Positions 33,415-42,366 are shown, numbered from the stretch's first letter. The stretch: DNA of 64,000 nucleotides from Hyphomicrobiales bacterium (GCA_027487555.1 JAIYDI010000033.1:62001-126000); one strand, 5' to 3'. Notes: generated by a model from the sequence alone, not told the origin. A program made the numbers and translations.

Positions 33415-33758
33415 AGCTCGCGTGCTGCTGGCTCGGCATCGCTCCAGGCACTTTCGTCATCGGTTCTTGGGGTCGGGGATTGGACGCCTTCCAGCAAGTC
33501 TTCGAGCGTGTAGCGCGGTCGCCGAACCCGCGAGGCTTTTGCAGCCGCTGGCTGCGGAATAAGCTCCATCACCACCCTGTTGCCTTCGACCGAAACCGCG
33601 AGGCTCTGCCCCTCGGTGAGGCCAAGGAGATTGCGCGCCGCGGCCGGCACCGTCGCAATCAGCGAACCACCGGCGCGCTTCAGCGTCGTCTTGCCCAGCA
33701 TGCGGGGCTTCGCCTCTGCCGCAGGCAATTTGCCTGAAACGGTCTCGTTGGTTGCCAT
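33408..33758 (-). CDS. MazE/AbrB-family antitoxin
   Basis: A 116-residue protein. It has an AbrB/SpoVT-like DNA-binding domain ([43 protein letters not shown]) and a C-terminal acidic tail (YTLEDLLEG...[10 protein letters not shown]) of the kind that wraps the toxin. The start at 33758 is preferred over an in-frame ATG at 33794, because the latter lies inside a palindrome that looks like the pair's operator. Confidence 0.85.
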   Translation of the reverse strand: MATNETVSGKLPAAEAKPRMLGKTTLKRAGGSLIATVPAAARNLLGLTEGQSLAVSVEGNRVVMELIPQPAAAKASRVRRPRYTLEDLLEGVQSPTPRTDDESAWSDAEPAARELW

Positions 33759-33772
33759 CGCGCGCCGTCCGA

Positions 33773-33794
33773 ATGTTTGACATATATTCAACAT
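33773..33794. promoter_or_regulatory. Putative operator of mazEF-like pair
   Basis: ATGTT...AACAT outer arms with an A/T-rich centre (TTGACATATATTCAA); 8 of 11 positions are symmetric. It is just upstream of the antitoxin start and is AT-rich in GC-rich surroundings, as expected for autoregulation by the AbrB-like domain. Confidence 0.5.
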
Positions 33795-33868
33795 CCGTCG
33801 GTGCCGTCGACAAGGCTGCGGCGCGTCTGGTTCCCGCTCGCCACGAAACGTTCGCCAAGTCTTCGACC

Positions 33869-33894
33869 GGAACCGACTGCCTTGCCGCGACGTT
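33869..33894 (+). promoter_or_regulatory. EcfG-type general stress promoter
   Basis: GGAAC, 17-base spacer, CGTT: an exact consensus match, 35 bases upstream of the DUF1328 start. It is the second perfect site within 5 kb of ecfG. Confidence 0.8.
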
Positions 33895-33928
33895 TCCTGC
33901 GCACTCTGTGCCATGGGAGGCAACCACA

Positions 33929-34096
33929 ATGCTGCAATACGCCCTTCTCTTCCTCATCATCGCCATCGTCGCCGGCATCCTCGGCTTTGGCGGAATTGCC
34001 GGTGCCGCGTCCGGCATCGCGCAGGTGCTGTTCTTCATCGTCCTCGCGTTTCTGATCATCTCGGTGGTCATCGGCCTGTTCCGCCGCGCGTCCTGA
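33929..34096 (+). CDS. DUF1328 family small membrane protein
   Basis: A 55-residue protein with two hydrophobic segments ([39 protein letters not shown]) and a basic RRAS end. This is the pattern of YtjA/DUF1328 proteins. GGGAGG lies about 9 bases before the ATG. It is monocistronic and preceded by a perfect EcfG promoter, so stress induction is likely. Molecular role unknown. Confidence 0.9.
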   Translation: MLQYALLFLIIAIVAGILGFGGIAGAASGIAQVLFFIVLAFLIISVVIGLFRRAS

Positions 34097-34221
34097 CAGC
34101 TGTGCCGACACAGACGCCACGAGGGCCCGGCGCAAGCGGGGCCCTTCGTGTTTGCGGGGCAAGGCTGGCATTTGGCCCGGCTTTGTCCTAGAGGGCTGGG
34201 ACACTGCGCTGGGATGCCCCG

Positions 34222-35142
34222 ATGAGCCTTGCCGAATTCGCCGACGAACTCTTCACCGTGCGCGATCTCCTGCGCTTCGGCGTTTCGCGCTTCACCGAAG
34301 TGGGGCTCACCTATGGCCACGGCACCACCGGCCCGCTCGACGAGGCGGCGTTCCTGATCCTCGAGGGGCTGGCCCTGCCCATCGATGACATCAACCCCTG
34401 GCTTGATGCGCGCCTCACCCGCGTCGAGCGCGAGGATCTGCTCGAGCTGTTCTCCGACCGCATCGAAAGCCGGAAGCCCGCGCCCTATCTCGTCGGCAAG
34501 GCCTATATCCAGGGCATCCCCTTCATCATCGACGAGCGGGTGATCGTGCCGCGTTCCTTCATCGGCGAGTTGATCGTCAAGGGCGCACTGGGGCCGGAAG
34601 GTCTGAGCCTGATCGCGGACGCCGGTGCCGTCGAGCGCGCGCTCGACCTCTGCACCGGGTCAGGCTGCCTCGGCATCCTCGCCGCCATGGCCTTTCCGAA
34701 CGCGACGGTCGATGCCGTCGACCTGTCCGCTGATGCGCTCGAAGTGGCGAAAATGAATGTTGCCGCCCATGAGATGGGCGACCGCGTGACCCTGCATCAA
34801 GGCGACCTCTTCGGCCCGCTCGGGGCGGCGAAATACGATCTCATCATCACCAACCCACCCTATGTGGCGGCAGCAGAGGTCGACGCTTTCGCGCCCGAAT
34901 ATGCCGCCGAGCCGCAGATGGCGCATTTGGGCGGGGCCGACGGGCTCGATCTCGTGCGCCGCATCCTGCGCGGGGCCGGGCAGCACCTTTCGAAGCATGG
35001 CGGCATCATCTGCGAGATCGGCACCGGGCGCGAAATCCTCGAAGCCGAGTTCGACACCCTGCCCTTCACCTGGCTCGATACCGAAGACAGCGAAGGCGAG
35101 GTATTCTGGCTCTCTGCACGCGATTTGAAGCATGTCGGCTGA
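34222..35142 (+). CDS. prmB: Ribosomal protein L3 glutamine N5-methyltransferase PrmB
   Basis: A 306-residue SAM-dependent methyltransferase of the HemK/PrmB type. It has an N-terminal helical domain, the SAM-binding motif ALDLCTGSGCLGILAA and the catalytic NPPY at residues 211-214. The N-terminal region (FGVSRFTEVGLTYGHGTTGPLDEAAFLIL) is specific to PrmB rather than PrmC. It methylates a glutamine of ribosomal protein L3 in the cytoplasm. Confidence 0.93.
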   Translation: MSLAEFADELFTVRDLLRFGVSRFTEVGLTYGHGTTGPLDEAAFLILEGLALPIDDINPWLDARLTRVEREDLLELFSDRIESRKPAPYLVGKAYIQGIPFIIDERVIVPRSFIGELIVKGALGPEGLSLIADAGAVERALDLCTGSGCLGILAAMAFPNATVDAVDLSADALEVAKMNVAAHEMGDRVTLHQGDLFGPLGAAKYDLIITNPPYVAAAEVDAFAPEYAAEPQMAHLGGADGLDLVRRILRGAGQHLSKHGGIICEIGTGREILEAEFDTLPFTWLDTEDSEGEVFWLSARDLKHVG

Positions 35143-35235
35143 GGCCGCTCCGGCCCCTAATGCCTACGCAGAGGTCCTCATGCCGAGCCTGCCGAAGCAC
35201 GGGGACCGCGTGCCCTCTCCATTCCTGAGCCCCGC

Positions 35236-36714
35236 ATGGTGAGTTCGTCGAACCACCCGCCCCCGGAGGGCGCCACGCATCGCGGCCTCTGGCTCGTCGC
35301 GGGCCTGCTGCTGGTGCTCAAGCTCATCTATGCCCTTGTCGTGCCCCCAAACAGTGACGAGGCCTATTATTTCGTCTGGGGGCTCGTGCCGCAGGCATCC
35401 TATCTCGATCACGCCCCGATGGTGGGCTGGACCAGCGGACTGAGCCGCCTGCTCACCGGGTTCTCGCCTCTTTCGGTCCACCTTCCGGCACTGGTCAGCT
35501 TTTCCGTCATTGTCGTGGTGCTGCATCGGCTGCGGCCGTCAGCGGGCATTCACGACTTCGTCGCGCTGGGTGCGGTGTTTCTTGCCTCGCCGCTCCTCAA
35601 CATCCTGACGACGCTCAACTATCCGGATCATCTGCTGATCGTGTTCGGGCTACTTGCCACGCTGCGCTTCGTCCGCCTCCTCGAAGCGGTCGCCTCCGAC
35701 CTCGCACCGCCCTGGGGCAATCTCTATGCCGGCGCCTTCTGGCTGGGCCTTGCGGGTCTCAGCAAGTACAGCGCCGTAGCCCTGGCCCTCGGCCTTGTGC
35801 TCACCTTGCTGGTCGTGCCGAAGCTGCGGGTGCTGTTCTTTCGCGTCCAGCTCTACATCGCCGGCGCGCTGACGCTGGTTCTCGTATCGCCGGTCCTGCT
35901 CTGGAACATCGAGCATCACTTCGCATCGGTCGCTCTGCATGGCGGGGCCCGCTACAAGGCCAGCGGCGGCTTCGATGGTGCAGATAGCCTGCGCTTTGTC
36001 CTGCAATGCGTGGTGTTCCTGTCGCCCGCCTTTGTCGTCGCGATGGTGCGCTTTCTGCGCGGACCGAAACAGGCGCCACCGAGCATGCTGGTGGAGCTCG
36101 GGCGCTGGACGCTCTTTCCCATCGGGCTGTTCATGCTCGCCCTGTCCAGCTGGGCGGGTGCGCGCGGCCAGGTCGCGCCGCATTGGCTCACGATCGGCTT
36201 CGTGCCGTTTCTGCCGGCCATGGTCGACCTCATCGGCCGCGGCTGGCTCCGCCGCCTGCATCTGGGCTACGGGCTCGTATTGATGACGGCGTTGACGCTC
36301 TACTACGTGCTCGCGCCATTTTCCTATACCTGGGCGGTGAAATCCGACGGCGAGGCGGCGGTCACGTTCGGGCATGCGCAGGTCGTTGCGGCGGCAGAGG
36401 CCCGCGCCGTCGAAACCGGTGCCACGGCCTATGTGTTCAAATCCTACTGGAGTGCGGCGAAATTCTCGGCCGCCCGCGGCAGCATAGCGGACACCGTGAC
36501 GATCTCGCCGATCCCCGACCAGTTCCGGTTCTGGACATCGCCCACCTTGCTCCTGGGGCGCGATGCCATCCTCGTGCTCGCGCCAGGCGACAGGCCCGAT
36601 GCCTTCGCGCCACATTTCTGGGCGCTCACCGAACTCGAGCCCATTACCACCACGCGGTTCGGTCAGCCGCTCGCGACCTGGCGGCTGTTTCTGGGCAAGG
36701 GGTGGAAGGGCTAG
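35236..36714 (+). CDS. GT39-like membrane glycosyltransferase (ArnT/PMT family)
   Basis: A 492-residue polytopic inner-membrane protein with about ten hydrophobic segments. It has the family's acidic motif PPNSDEAYYFVWG after the first helix and a C-terminal soluble part of about 130 residues. Related enzymes move sugars from polyprenyl-phosphate donors to lipid A, proteins or glycans. The acceptor cannot be inferred from neighbours. A leader ATG with modest spacing at 35236 is taken as start. Confidence 0.75.
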   Translation: MVSSSNHPPPEGATHRGLWLVAGLLLVLKLIYALVVPPNSDEAYYFVWGLVPQASYLDHAPMVGWTSGLSRLLTGFSPLSVHLPALVSFSVIVVVLHRLRPSAGIHDFVALGAVFLASPLLNILTTLNYPDHLLIVFGLLATLRFVRLLEAVASDLAPPWGNLYAGAFWLGLAGLSKYSAVALALGLVLTLLVVPKLRVLFFRVQLYIAGALTLVLVSPVLLWNIEHHFASVALHGGARYKASGGFDGADSLRFVLQCVVFLSPAFVVAMVRFLRGPKQAPPSMLVELGRWTLFPIGLFMLALSSWAGARGQVAPHWLTIGFVPFLPAMVDLIGRGWLRRLHLGYGLVLMTALTLYYVLAPFSYTWAVKSDGEAAVTFGHAQVVAAAEARAVETGATAYVFKSYWSAAKFSAARGSIADTVTISPIPDQFRFWTSPTLLLGRDAILVLAPGDRPDAFAPHFWALTELEPITTTRFGQPLATWRLFLGKGWKG

Positions 36715-36777
36715 CGGCCAGCAGGGAAGCCGCGGTCGGCGCCCCTCTCCCGCCTGCGGGGTCTGAGTCGGACCCGC
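36715..36777. repeat. Short intergenic repeat remnant (family C)
   Basis: Contains a GCGGTCGGCGCCCCTCTC stretch similar to AGTCGGCGCCCCTCCC near 48227 and, in part, to the repeats around 41.8-42.1 kb. No gene. Confidence 0.4.
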
Positions 36778-38871
36778 TCAGCTCGCCGTCACCCACACGG
36801 CGGCGTCGTGGAAACCCACGCCGCCGAATGGTCGCACCGGGTCCGAGCCGATCAGCGTGTTGATGCCCTTGCCGCCTGAATGCGCGGCATTGGGGTGGAT
36901 ACCCTCGGCGATGACCACGCCACGATGCATGCCATCGAACACCTGCGCCTTGAGCCGCACCTCGCCGCGATGGTTGCCGACCGTCACCTCGGCGCCCTCT
37001 ACCACACCCAGCGCTGCGGCATCATCGGGATGGATCAGCAGGTTCGGCGCCGGATGCCGCTTCCGGCTCCCCGCCGTCTCCGCAAAGCTCGAATTCAGGA
37101 AGGCCCGCGCCGGGCTCGTGGCCAGCCGGAAAGGCGTCGTCGCGTCCACCCGCTCCGTCACGTCCCAATGGTCGGCGAAGCGCGGCATCTCCGCCGGATC
37201 GCATACCCAGTTATAGCCCTTCTTCCTCGCCACGCCGTCCCAGTCGGGCGCAAAGCGGAACTTGCCATCCGGCCAGGCGAAGCCCTTGCGGAAATGCGCG
37301 TCGTCCTCGGCCGGTCCGCGCGTCACGAAGCCCTTGGCCTCGATCGCGTCGAGTTCGCCGAGCCCCGAGCGCCGCCAGGTTTCTTCCACCATCTCGCGGT
37401 CGGTCAATCCAAGCGCCGGATCGTCCACCGTGCCCAGCCGCTGCAGCAGCTCGTTCACCACCGCGAAATTCGAGCGCGCCTCGCCCGGCGCCTCGACGAT
37501 CTTCGGCCCGAACAGGATGCGGTTGTGGCCGCCGCGCGTGTAATAATCATTGTGCTCGAGGAACATCGTCGCGGGCAGCACGATGTCGGCATAGCGCGCC
37601 GTATCGGTCAGGAACTGCTCGTGCACCACGCAGAACAGGTCCTCGCGGGCGAAGCCCGCACGGGTCAGCTCCTGGTCGGGTGCGACATTGACCGGGTTGG
37701 TGTTCTGGATGAACAGCGCCTTCACCGGCCCGCCGCCGCGCAGCGCCGCCACATCGCCGGTCAGCACCTTGCCGATCTCGCTCATGTCGAGTTCGCGCGC
37801 ATTGCCCTGCTTCAACTGCGGCCCGGTGATCAGGCTCTTGTCGAGCTTCCATGCGCCGGAATTGGAGTGGAAGGCGCCGCCGCCCTTGTGCTGCCAGGCG
37901 CCGATCAGTGTCGGCACCGACAGCGCCGCATGCATCGCCGTCGCGCCGTTCCGCTGCCTTGTGAAGCCATAGCCGAGCCGGAAGAAGCTCTTCGGGTTGC
38001 GCCCCACCAGATGCGCGAACGCCTCGATTTCCGCGACCGTGAGCCCGGTGGTTTCTGCCGCCCATTCCGGCGTCCGGCCCATCACATGCGCTTCGAAGGC
38101 GGGCGAAAAATCCGTCTGTTTTGCGAGATAGGCCCGGTCCGCCAGCCCATCACGCAGCAGCACATGCATCACGGCAAGCGCCAGCGCGCCATCGGTGCCT
38201 GGCCGCACCAGCAGCGCCATGTCGGCCTGCTCCATGGTCGATGTCCGATAGATATCGATGGCGACGATCTTCGCGCCCCGCTCCTTCCGCGCCCGGATCG
38301 CGTGCGTCATAACGTTGACCTGCGTGACAACGGCATTGGTGCCCCAAATCACCACGACGTCGGCGTCCGCGATTTCCTCGGGGTTCGGCCCGGTCAGCAA
38401 GCCCGTACCGGCGATGTAGCCGGGCCAGGCCGTTCCGGTGCAGATCGTGTCATATTGCAGCGCATAGCCGCGCGCATTCCGCAACCGCTCGATGCCGTCG
38501 CGCTGCACATGCCCCATCGTCCCGGCGTAGAAATACGGCCAGATCGCCTCGGGCCCATCCGTCGCCTCGATTTCGAGAAACCGCCGCGCGATCTCGTCGA
38601 GCGCCGCGTCCCAGCTGATCGGCTCGAACCTTCCCTCGCCCTTTTTCCCAATGCAGCGCAGCGGTTGCGTCAACCGGTGGGGGTGATGAATCCGCTCGGC
38701 ATAGCGCGCCACCTTCTCGCAGATCACGCCCGCCGTATACGGGTCGTCCTTCGCGCCGCGCACCCGGCCGATGGTGCGCGCATCGAGCACATCGACATCG
38801 AGCGCGCAGGCCGAGGGGCAATCATGCGGGCAGACGGAGCGGGCGACACGCTGGGGCGCTAGGGCATTCAT
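36778..38871 (-). CDS. Molybdopterin oxidoreductase (DMSO reductase superfamily)
   Basis: A 697-residue single-subunit enzyme. The N-terminal 4Fe-4S site has Cys14, Cys18 and Cys22 in VCPHDCPSACALD plus a later Cys in GVICEKV. The molybdopterin domain follows, with CTGTAWPGYIAGTG and AIDIYRTSTMEQADMALLVRPGTD. The C-terminal dinucleotide-binding domain has LLIHPDDAAALGVVEGAEV. No Tat signal is evident, so it is probably cytoplasmic. There are no electron-transfer partners or chaperone genes nearby. It resembles assimilatory-type, formate dehydrogenase-like proteins of unknown substrate. Confidence 0.85.
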   Translation of the reverse strand: MNALAPQRVARSVCPHDCPSACALDVDVLDARTIGRVRGAKDDPYTAGVICEKVARYAERIHHPHRLTQPLRCIGKKGEGRFEPISWDAALDEIARRFLEIEATDGPEAIWPYFYAGTMGHVQRDGIERLRNARGYALQYDTICTGTAWPGYIAGTGLLTGPNPEEIADADVVVIWGTNAVVTQVNVMTHAIRARKERGAKIVAIDIYRTSTMEQADMALLVRPGTDGALALAVMHVLLRDGLADRAYLAKQTDFSPAFEAHVMGRTPEWAAETTGLTVAEIEAFAHLVGRNPKSFFRLGYGFTRQRNGATAMHAALSVPTLIGAWQHKGGGAFHSNSGAWKLDKSLITGPQLKQGNARELDMSEIGKVLTGDVAALRGGGPVKALFIQNTNPVNVAPDQELTRAGFAREDLFCVVHEQFLTDTARYADIVLPATMFLEHNDYYTRGGHNRILFGPKIVEAPGEARSNFAVVNELLQRLGTVDDPALGLTDREMVEETWRRSGLGELDAIEAKGFVTRGPAEDDAHFRKGFAWPDGKFRFAPDWDGVARKKGYNWVCDPAEMPRFADHWDVTERVDATTPFRLATSPARAFLNSSFAETAGSRKRHPAPNLLIHPDDAAALGVVEGAEVTVGNHRGEVRLKAQVFDGMHRGVVIAEGIHPNAAHSGGKGINTLIGSDPVRPFGGVGFHDAAVWVTAS

Positions 38872-38991
38872 CGGGCGTTTCCTTCAAACTCCCCCGTTTC
38901 TAGGCCGTGTCGCGGGCTTTGTCAGGGCTTCCCGCAATGAAAGCTCGTAATGGGATGGGATCAGCTTTGCTCGGCCCAGCCTTACCCACCG

Positions 38992-39090
38992 GGTCACCCC
39001 GGCGAAGGCCGGGGCCCATCCCGTGATGCTGCCACCGCCGCAAGGCGTCCCATGTCAGGCTGGACGCCGGCCTCCGCCGGCACGGCATCG
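38992..39090. repeat. Palindromic intergenic repeat (family A)
   Basis: CACCCCGGCGAAGGCCGGGG at the left and GACGCCGGCCTCCGCCGGCA at the right: the element seen at 13149-13236 in inverted order. No gene in the 237-base gap. Confidence 0.65.
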
Positions 39091-39108
39091 AGGCGATCGG
39101 TCCATCTA

Positions 39109-40464
39109 TCACGGCCCTGCCCGATTCAGCGTCACGGTGAATATGGCGCCTCCGCCCTTCCTGTCCTCCACCCGCACGCTGCCATGGTGCCGGGCGACGA
39201 TCTGCTGCACGATGGCGAGCCCGAGGCCGGTGCCGCCGCTTTGCCGGTTGCGCGAGGTTTCAAGCCGATAGAAGGGCTCGAAAATGTTCTGCCGCTCCGC
39301 CTCGGGGATGCCCGGCCCGCGGTCGGCGACCGATATCTCGACACGCTCTGCCCCGACCGCGAGCGCGATATCCGCCACCCCGCCATACGCGAGCGCATTG
39401 CCGACGAGGTTGTCGAGCACGCGCCTGAGCGGCGTCGCGCCGATCGCCACCGCCACACTGCCTCCCGGCGAAGCGAACCGGACGAGGCCCGGATGCGATT
39501 CGGCCTCCACCGCCGCCAACTGCTCGAGCACCGCCACCGCATCCGCACTGCCACCATCCGCCGCCGAACTCGCCGCGGCGAATTCAAGCGTCTCCTCGAT
39601 CAGCGCCTGCATGGCTTCGATGTCGGCGATCGCCTTGTTGCGCGCCGGACCTTCCTCCAGGAGCTCGAGCCGCAACCGGAGCCGTGTCACCTGCGTGCGC
39701 AAGTCATGCGACAGGCCGGCGAGGATCAACGCGCGGTTGCGGATCAGCGCTGCGATCTGGTGCTGCATGGCGTTCGTCGCCTCGATCAGCCGCATCAGCT
39801 CGGGCGCGCCTTCGGGCTTCAGATCCTTCGGCACCGCGGAGCGCGCGAAGGCCTCGACATTGGCGGCCAGCGCCCCCAGCGGCCGCGTCTCGCGCCAGGC
39901 GAGCAGCACGGCAATCCCCACAACCACCAACCCCAGCAAGCCCGCGAGAATGCCGAGCAGATTGGCGTAAATCCCTGTATCGACGTCGTTATTTGGGTCG
40001 ATCACCAGATAGCCGCCGCGGCTCAGCGCCACCGTCACCTCAAGATGCCGGCCGATGAAGCGCACAAGTTGCGCCCGCCCTTCGCCTTTCCGCACCGCGT
40101 TGGGCACGAAGCTCACGGTCAGACGATCCGCCGCGATTCCTTCGCTGGCGAGCCGTGTCTTTACGGCACCCGCCACCGCCGAGAGCAGCGGGCCGCCCGT
40201 ATCGGCCGGTGGCGCCACATCCGTCAGTTCGAGGTTGAAGCGCCCCTCGTTCAGGAGTTCCAGCGCGGCGGCACGGCGCAGCGGCGGCAGCCGCTCGAAC
40301 AGCCTGACCAGCCCGGCCACCTCGCGGGCAAAGGCCGGCCGAATGCCGGAAAAGTTGAACCCGTCGTCACGGCCAAGTTGCACGCCCACCGCCAGCGCCT
40401 GCAGCACCAGGATTGTGCCCGCAAGGATCAGCACCAGCCGAAGCGGCAAGGACATCCGACGCAT
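39109..40464 (-). CDS. Sensor histidine kinase (EnvZ type)
   Basis: A 451-residue inner-membrane kinase. It has a first membrane helix (about 7-30), a periplasmic domain of about 130 residues, a second helix (about 166-190) and a HAMP segment. The dimerisation domain has phospho-acceptor His253 in GLSHDLRTQVTRL. The ATPase domain has LVGNALAYG, DRGPGIP and GGTGLGLAIVQQI. Its ATG shares one base with the regulator stop, so the pair is co-translated. Signal unknown. Confidence 0.92.
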   Translation of the reverse strand: MRRMSLPLRLVLILAGTILVLQALAVGVQLGRDDGFNFSGIRPAFAREVAGLVRLFERLPPLRRAAALELLNEGRFNLELTDVAPPADTGGPLLSAVAGAVKTRLASEGIAADRLTVSFVPNAVRKGEGRAQLVRFIGRHLEVTVALSRGGYLVIDPNNDVDTGIYANLLGILAGLLGLVVVGIAVLLAWRETRPLGALAANVEAFARSAVPKDLKPEGAPELMRLIEATNAMQHQIAALIRNRALILAGLSHDLRTQVTRLRLRLELLEEGPARNKAIADIEAMQALIEETLEFAAASSAADGGSADAVAVLEQLAAVEAESHPGLVRFASPGGSVAVAIGATPLRRVLDNLVGNALAYGGVADIALAVGAERVEISVADRGPGIPEAERQNIFEPFYRLETSRNRQSGGTGLGLAIVQQIVARHHGSVRVEDRKGGGAIFTVTLNRAGP

Positions 40465-41183
40465 CAGGCGGGCTCCACCTTGAGCCCAAAGAGGTAGCCG
40501 CCATTCCGCACCGTGGTGATCGCCGCCACCAGGTCCGGCGCGTGGCGCGCAAGGCTCCTGCGCAGGCGCGATACGGTCACATCGATGGTGCGGTCGAGCG
40601 GTCCCGCTTCGCGCCCGCGCGTCCAATCGAGCAATTGGTCGCGGCTCAATACCCGGCGGGGATGGGTGATGAACGCGGCCAGCAGGTCAAACTCGGCGCT
40701 GGTCAGTGCCACCGCGATTCCGGATGCTGTCGTCACCTGCCTTGCATCGAGGTCGACAAGCAGTTCGCCAGCCCTGAGGCGCTGGCGAGACGCCTCCGAC
40801 GGTACCACCGCGCTGATGGCGCTCCTCCTGAGCAGGGCCCGCACCCGCGCCAGCAATTCGCGCGGGTTGAACGGCTTGCCGAGATAGTCGTCAGCGCCCA
40901 GCTCCAGCCCGACGATCTTGTCGATATCGCTCGACTTCGCCGTCAGCATGATGATCGGAACCTGGCTCGTGGCACGGATACGGCGGCAGATCGAAAATCC
41001 ATCCTCGCCGGGCAGCATGATGTCGAGCACTATGGCCGACGGGTTGAAACGCGCCGCCACGGACAGCGCGTCACGGCCGGTATCGAGCACCTCCACCGCA
41101 TAGCCCTCTCGGCCGAAGAACTCGGCCAGCAGCGCGCGGATATCCGCGTCGTCCTCGATGATCAGCAGGCGTGGTGCATCCAT
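40464..41183 (-). CDS. OmpR-family response regulator
   Basis: A 239-residue regulator. The receiver domain (1-120) has the acidic pair IIEDDAD, phosphoacceptor Asp54 in IVLDIMLP and conserved Lys in LGKPFNP. The C-terminal winged helix (about 140-235) has LTSAEFDLLAAFITHPRRVLSRDQLLDW and TIDVTVSRLRRSL. It is divergent from a small exported protein gene, and repeated CGTTACA boxes lie between them. Confidence 0.94.
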   Translation of the reverse strand: MDAPRLLIIEDDADIRALLAEFFGREGYAVEVLDTGRDALSVAARFNPSAIVLDIMLPGEDGFSICRRIRATSQVPIIMLTAKSSDIDKIVGLELGADDYLGKPFNPRELLARVRALLRRSAISAVVPSEASRQRLRAGELLVDLDARQVTTASGIAVALTSAEFDLLAAFITHPRRVLSRDQLLDWTRGREAGPLDRTIDVTVSRLRRSLARHAPDLVAAITTVRNGGYLFGLKVEPA

Positions 41184-41223
41184 GCGCTTGTTGTCCCTGC
41201 TCCGCCGCCGGGCGCCCAGATGG

Positions 41224-41252
41224 CCTCATGGTGAGCCTGTCGAACCACGAGG
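41224..41252. repeat. Intergenic repeat (family B)
   Basis: CCTCATGGTGAGCCTGTCGA, continuing to ACGAGG, near-identical in inverted orientation to 17374-17402. A further TTCGACACGCTCAGGGTGAG follows at about 41270. Confidence 0.65.
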
Positions 41253-41360
41253 CCACGCACGCCTCGCCCTTCGACACGCTCAGGGTGAGGCGACCGAGGC
41301 ATCGCTTCTGGAGGCAACCTAAGGGACACAACCGCCGCCGTCACGCTGGCATCCGGGTGC

Positions 41361-41409
41361 CGTTACAAATCGTTACACAAGGGCCGCCTCCTGCAAAACC
41401 GGCGTTACA
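41361..41409. promoter_or_regulatory. CGTTACA direct repeats, putative response-regulator box
   Basis: CGTTACA at 41361 and 41371 (10-base period, one helical turn) and again at 41403. Tandem 10-base-spaced repeats are the typical binding pattern of OmpR-family dimers. The site lies between the divergent regulator and the exported protein gene, ending 44 bases before the latter's start. Confidence 0.6.
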
Positions 41410-41453
41410 GGCGGGGCGGAGTCTCTGGTCATTCGCAAACACCGGAGGTTCCG

Positions 41454-41777
41454 ATGCGACTGATCCACTCTATTGGCCTTGCCCTCACCCTCGCCGCCCC
41501 ACTTGCCCTTGCGGGCGCCGGCGCGGCCAATGCCTGGGACAAGACCGTTACCGTGCACACGAAGAACGGCGACGTCACGAAGCAGGTCGACCGCTACTGC
41601 TTCGAGGGGGCCTGCTATCGCGAAAGCCAGATCACCCTGCCCAATGGCAAGGTCTTCAACCGGCAGAGCATGTGCGTGAAGGCGGCGCCGCATGAGTGGA
41701 CCTGCAAGATCACCACCACCGGCCCCGAGGGCAAGCACCGCACAAAGATCCGAACCGGCAGTGTCAGCGCGAACTGA
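41454..41777 (+). CDS. Small exported protein of unknown function
   Basis: A 107-residue protein with a clear signal peptide (about 1-27, ending AANAWD). The ~80-residue mature part has three cysteines (RYCFEGACYRE; VKAAPHEWTCKI) and many basic residues. GGAGG lies about 8 bases before the ATG. No family recognised. Its position behind the CGTTACA boxes and divergent from the two-component operon suggests that it is a main target of that regulator. Confidence 0.75.
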   Translation: MRLIHSIGLALTLAAPLALAGAGAANAWDKTVTVHTKNGDVTKQVDRYCFEGACYRESQITLPNGKVFNRQSMCVKAAPHEWTCKITTTGPEGKHRTKIRTGSVSAN

Positions 41778-41799
41778 GGGGCCTTGCATTAGCCACCGC

Positions 41800-42060
41800 T
41801 TCCCTCTCCCGTTTACGGGACTTCGAGCCGGTCGCGCAGCGGTCGGGCGCTCCGGTGGAGCGACCGAAGGCGATGAAGGTGGCGCGAAGCGTCGGGTGAG
41901 GGGGGGCCGCTTGCGCTAAACCTCTGAAATAGCGAAACGTTAGGCGACAAGTGACGCAGGGTCTGCTCGAACGTCACCAACGCAGTGCAAGCGGCTCCGC
42001 CCACCTCCGCCTGACGGCGGCTTCCTCCCCCGTAAACGGTGGAGGATCCCGACTGAGAGC
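41800..42060. repeat. Intergenic repeats (family C)
   Basis: Two related segments with CTCTCCCGTTTACGGGA near 41810 and CCTCCCCCGTAAACGGTGGA near 42025 facing each other, with GTGGAGCGACCGAAGGCGAT and GGTGAGGGGGG motifs between. Similar pieces occur at 48090-48400. No gene seen. Confidence 0.55.
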
Positions 42061-42069
42061 CGTGCTCCC

Positions 42070-42366
42070 CTATTCCGCGCGAATGCGGGCGCGTTCGGCG
42101 GCGTAGATCCTGAGGCTGAGATAGATCGCAAAGGCGAAGCAGACGATTCCGGCCAGTTCGCCAAGCGGCAGGCCGTTCGCGACAGGCAGCTGCTTTGCTC
42201 CGATCAGGGCCGCCACGAGCACCAGCACGACGAGCACTTCGCGGGAACGAAACAGCCTGGTTTCCACGTGCAAATCCTTATGTGTCGCGCAGGCACTGCG
42301 CCGCAAAACGCCTGCCAGATCAATCGGCGGAGCCAAGCTACGCCAAACTGCGTCCGGTTCCATCAC
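42070..42366 (-). CDS. Small membrane protein of unknown function
   Basis: Up to 98 residues with two hydrophobic segments (EVLVVLVLVAALIGAKQLP; ELAGIVCFAFAIYLSLRIY) and a charged end. The start is uncertain. ATG at 42366 has AAAGGG 9 bases upstream. A GTG at 42267, with AAGGA 7 bases upstream, would give a 66-residue protein holding both membrane segments. No family recognised. Confidence 0.45.
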   Translation of the reverse strand: MMEPDAVWRSLAPPIDLAGVLRRSACATHKDLHVETRLFRSREVLVVLVLVAALIGAKQLPVANGLPLGELAGIVCFAFAIYLSLRIYAAERARIRAE

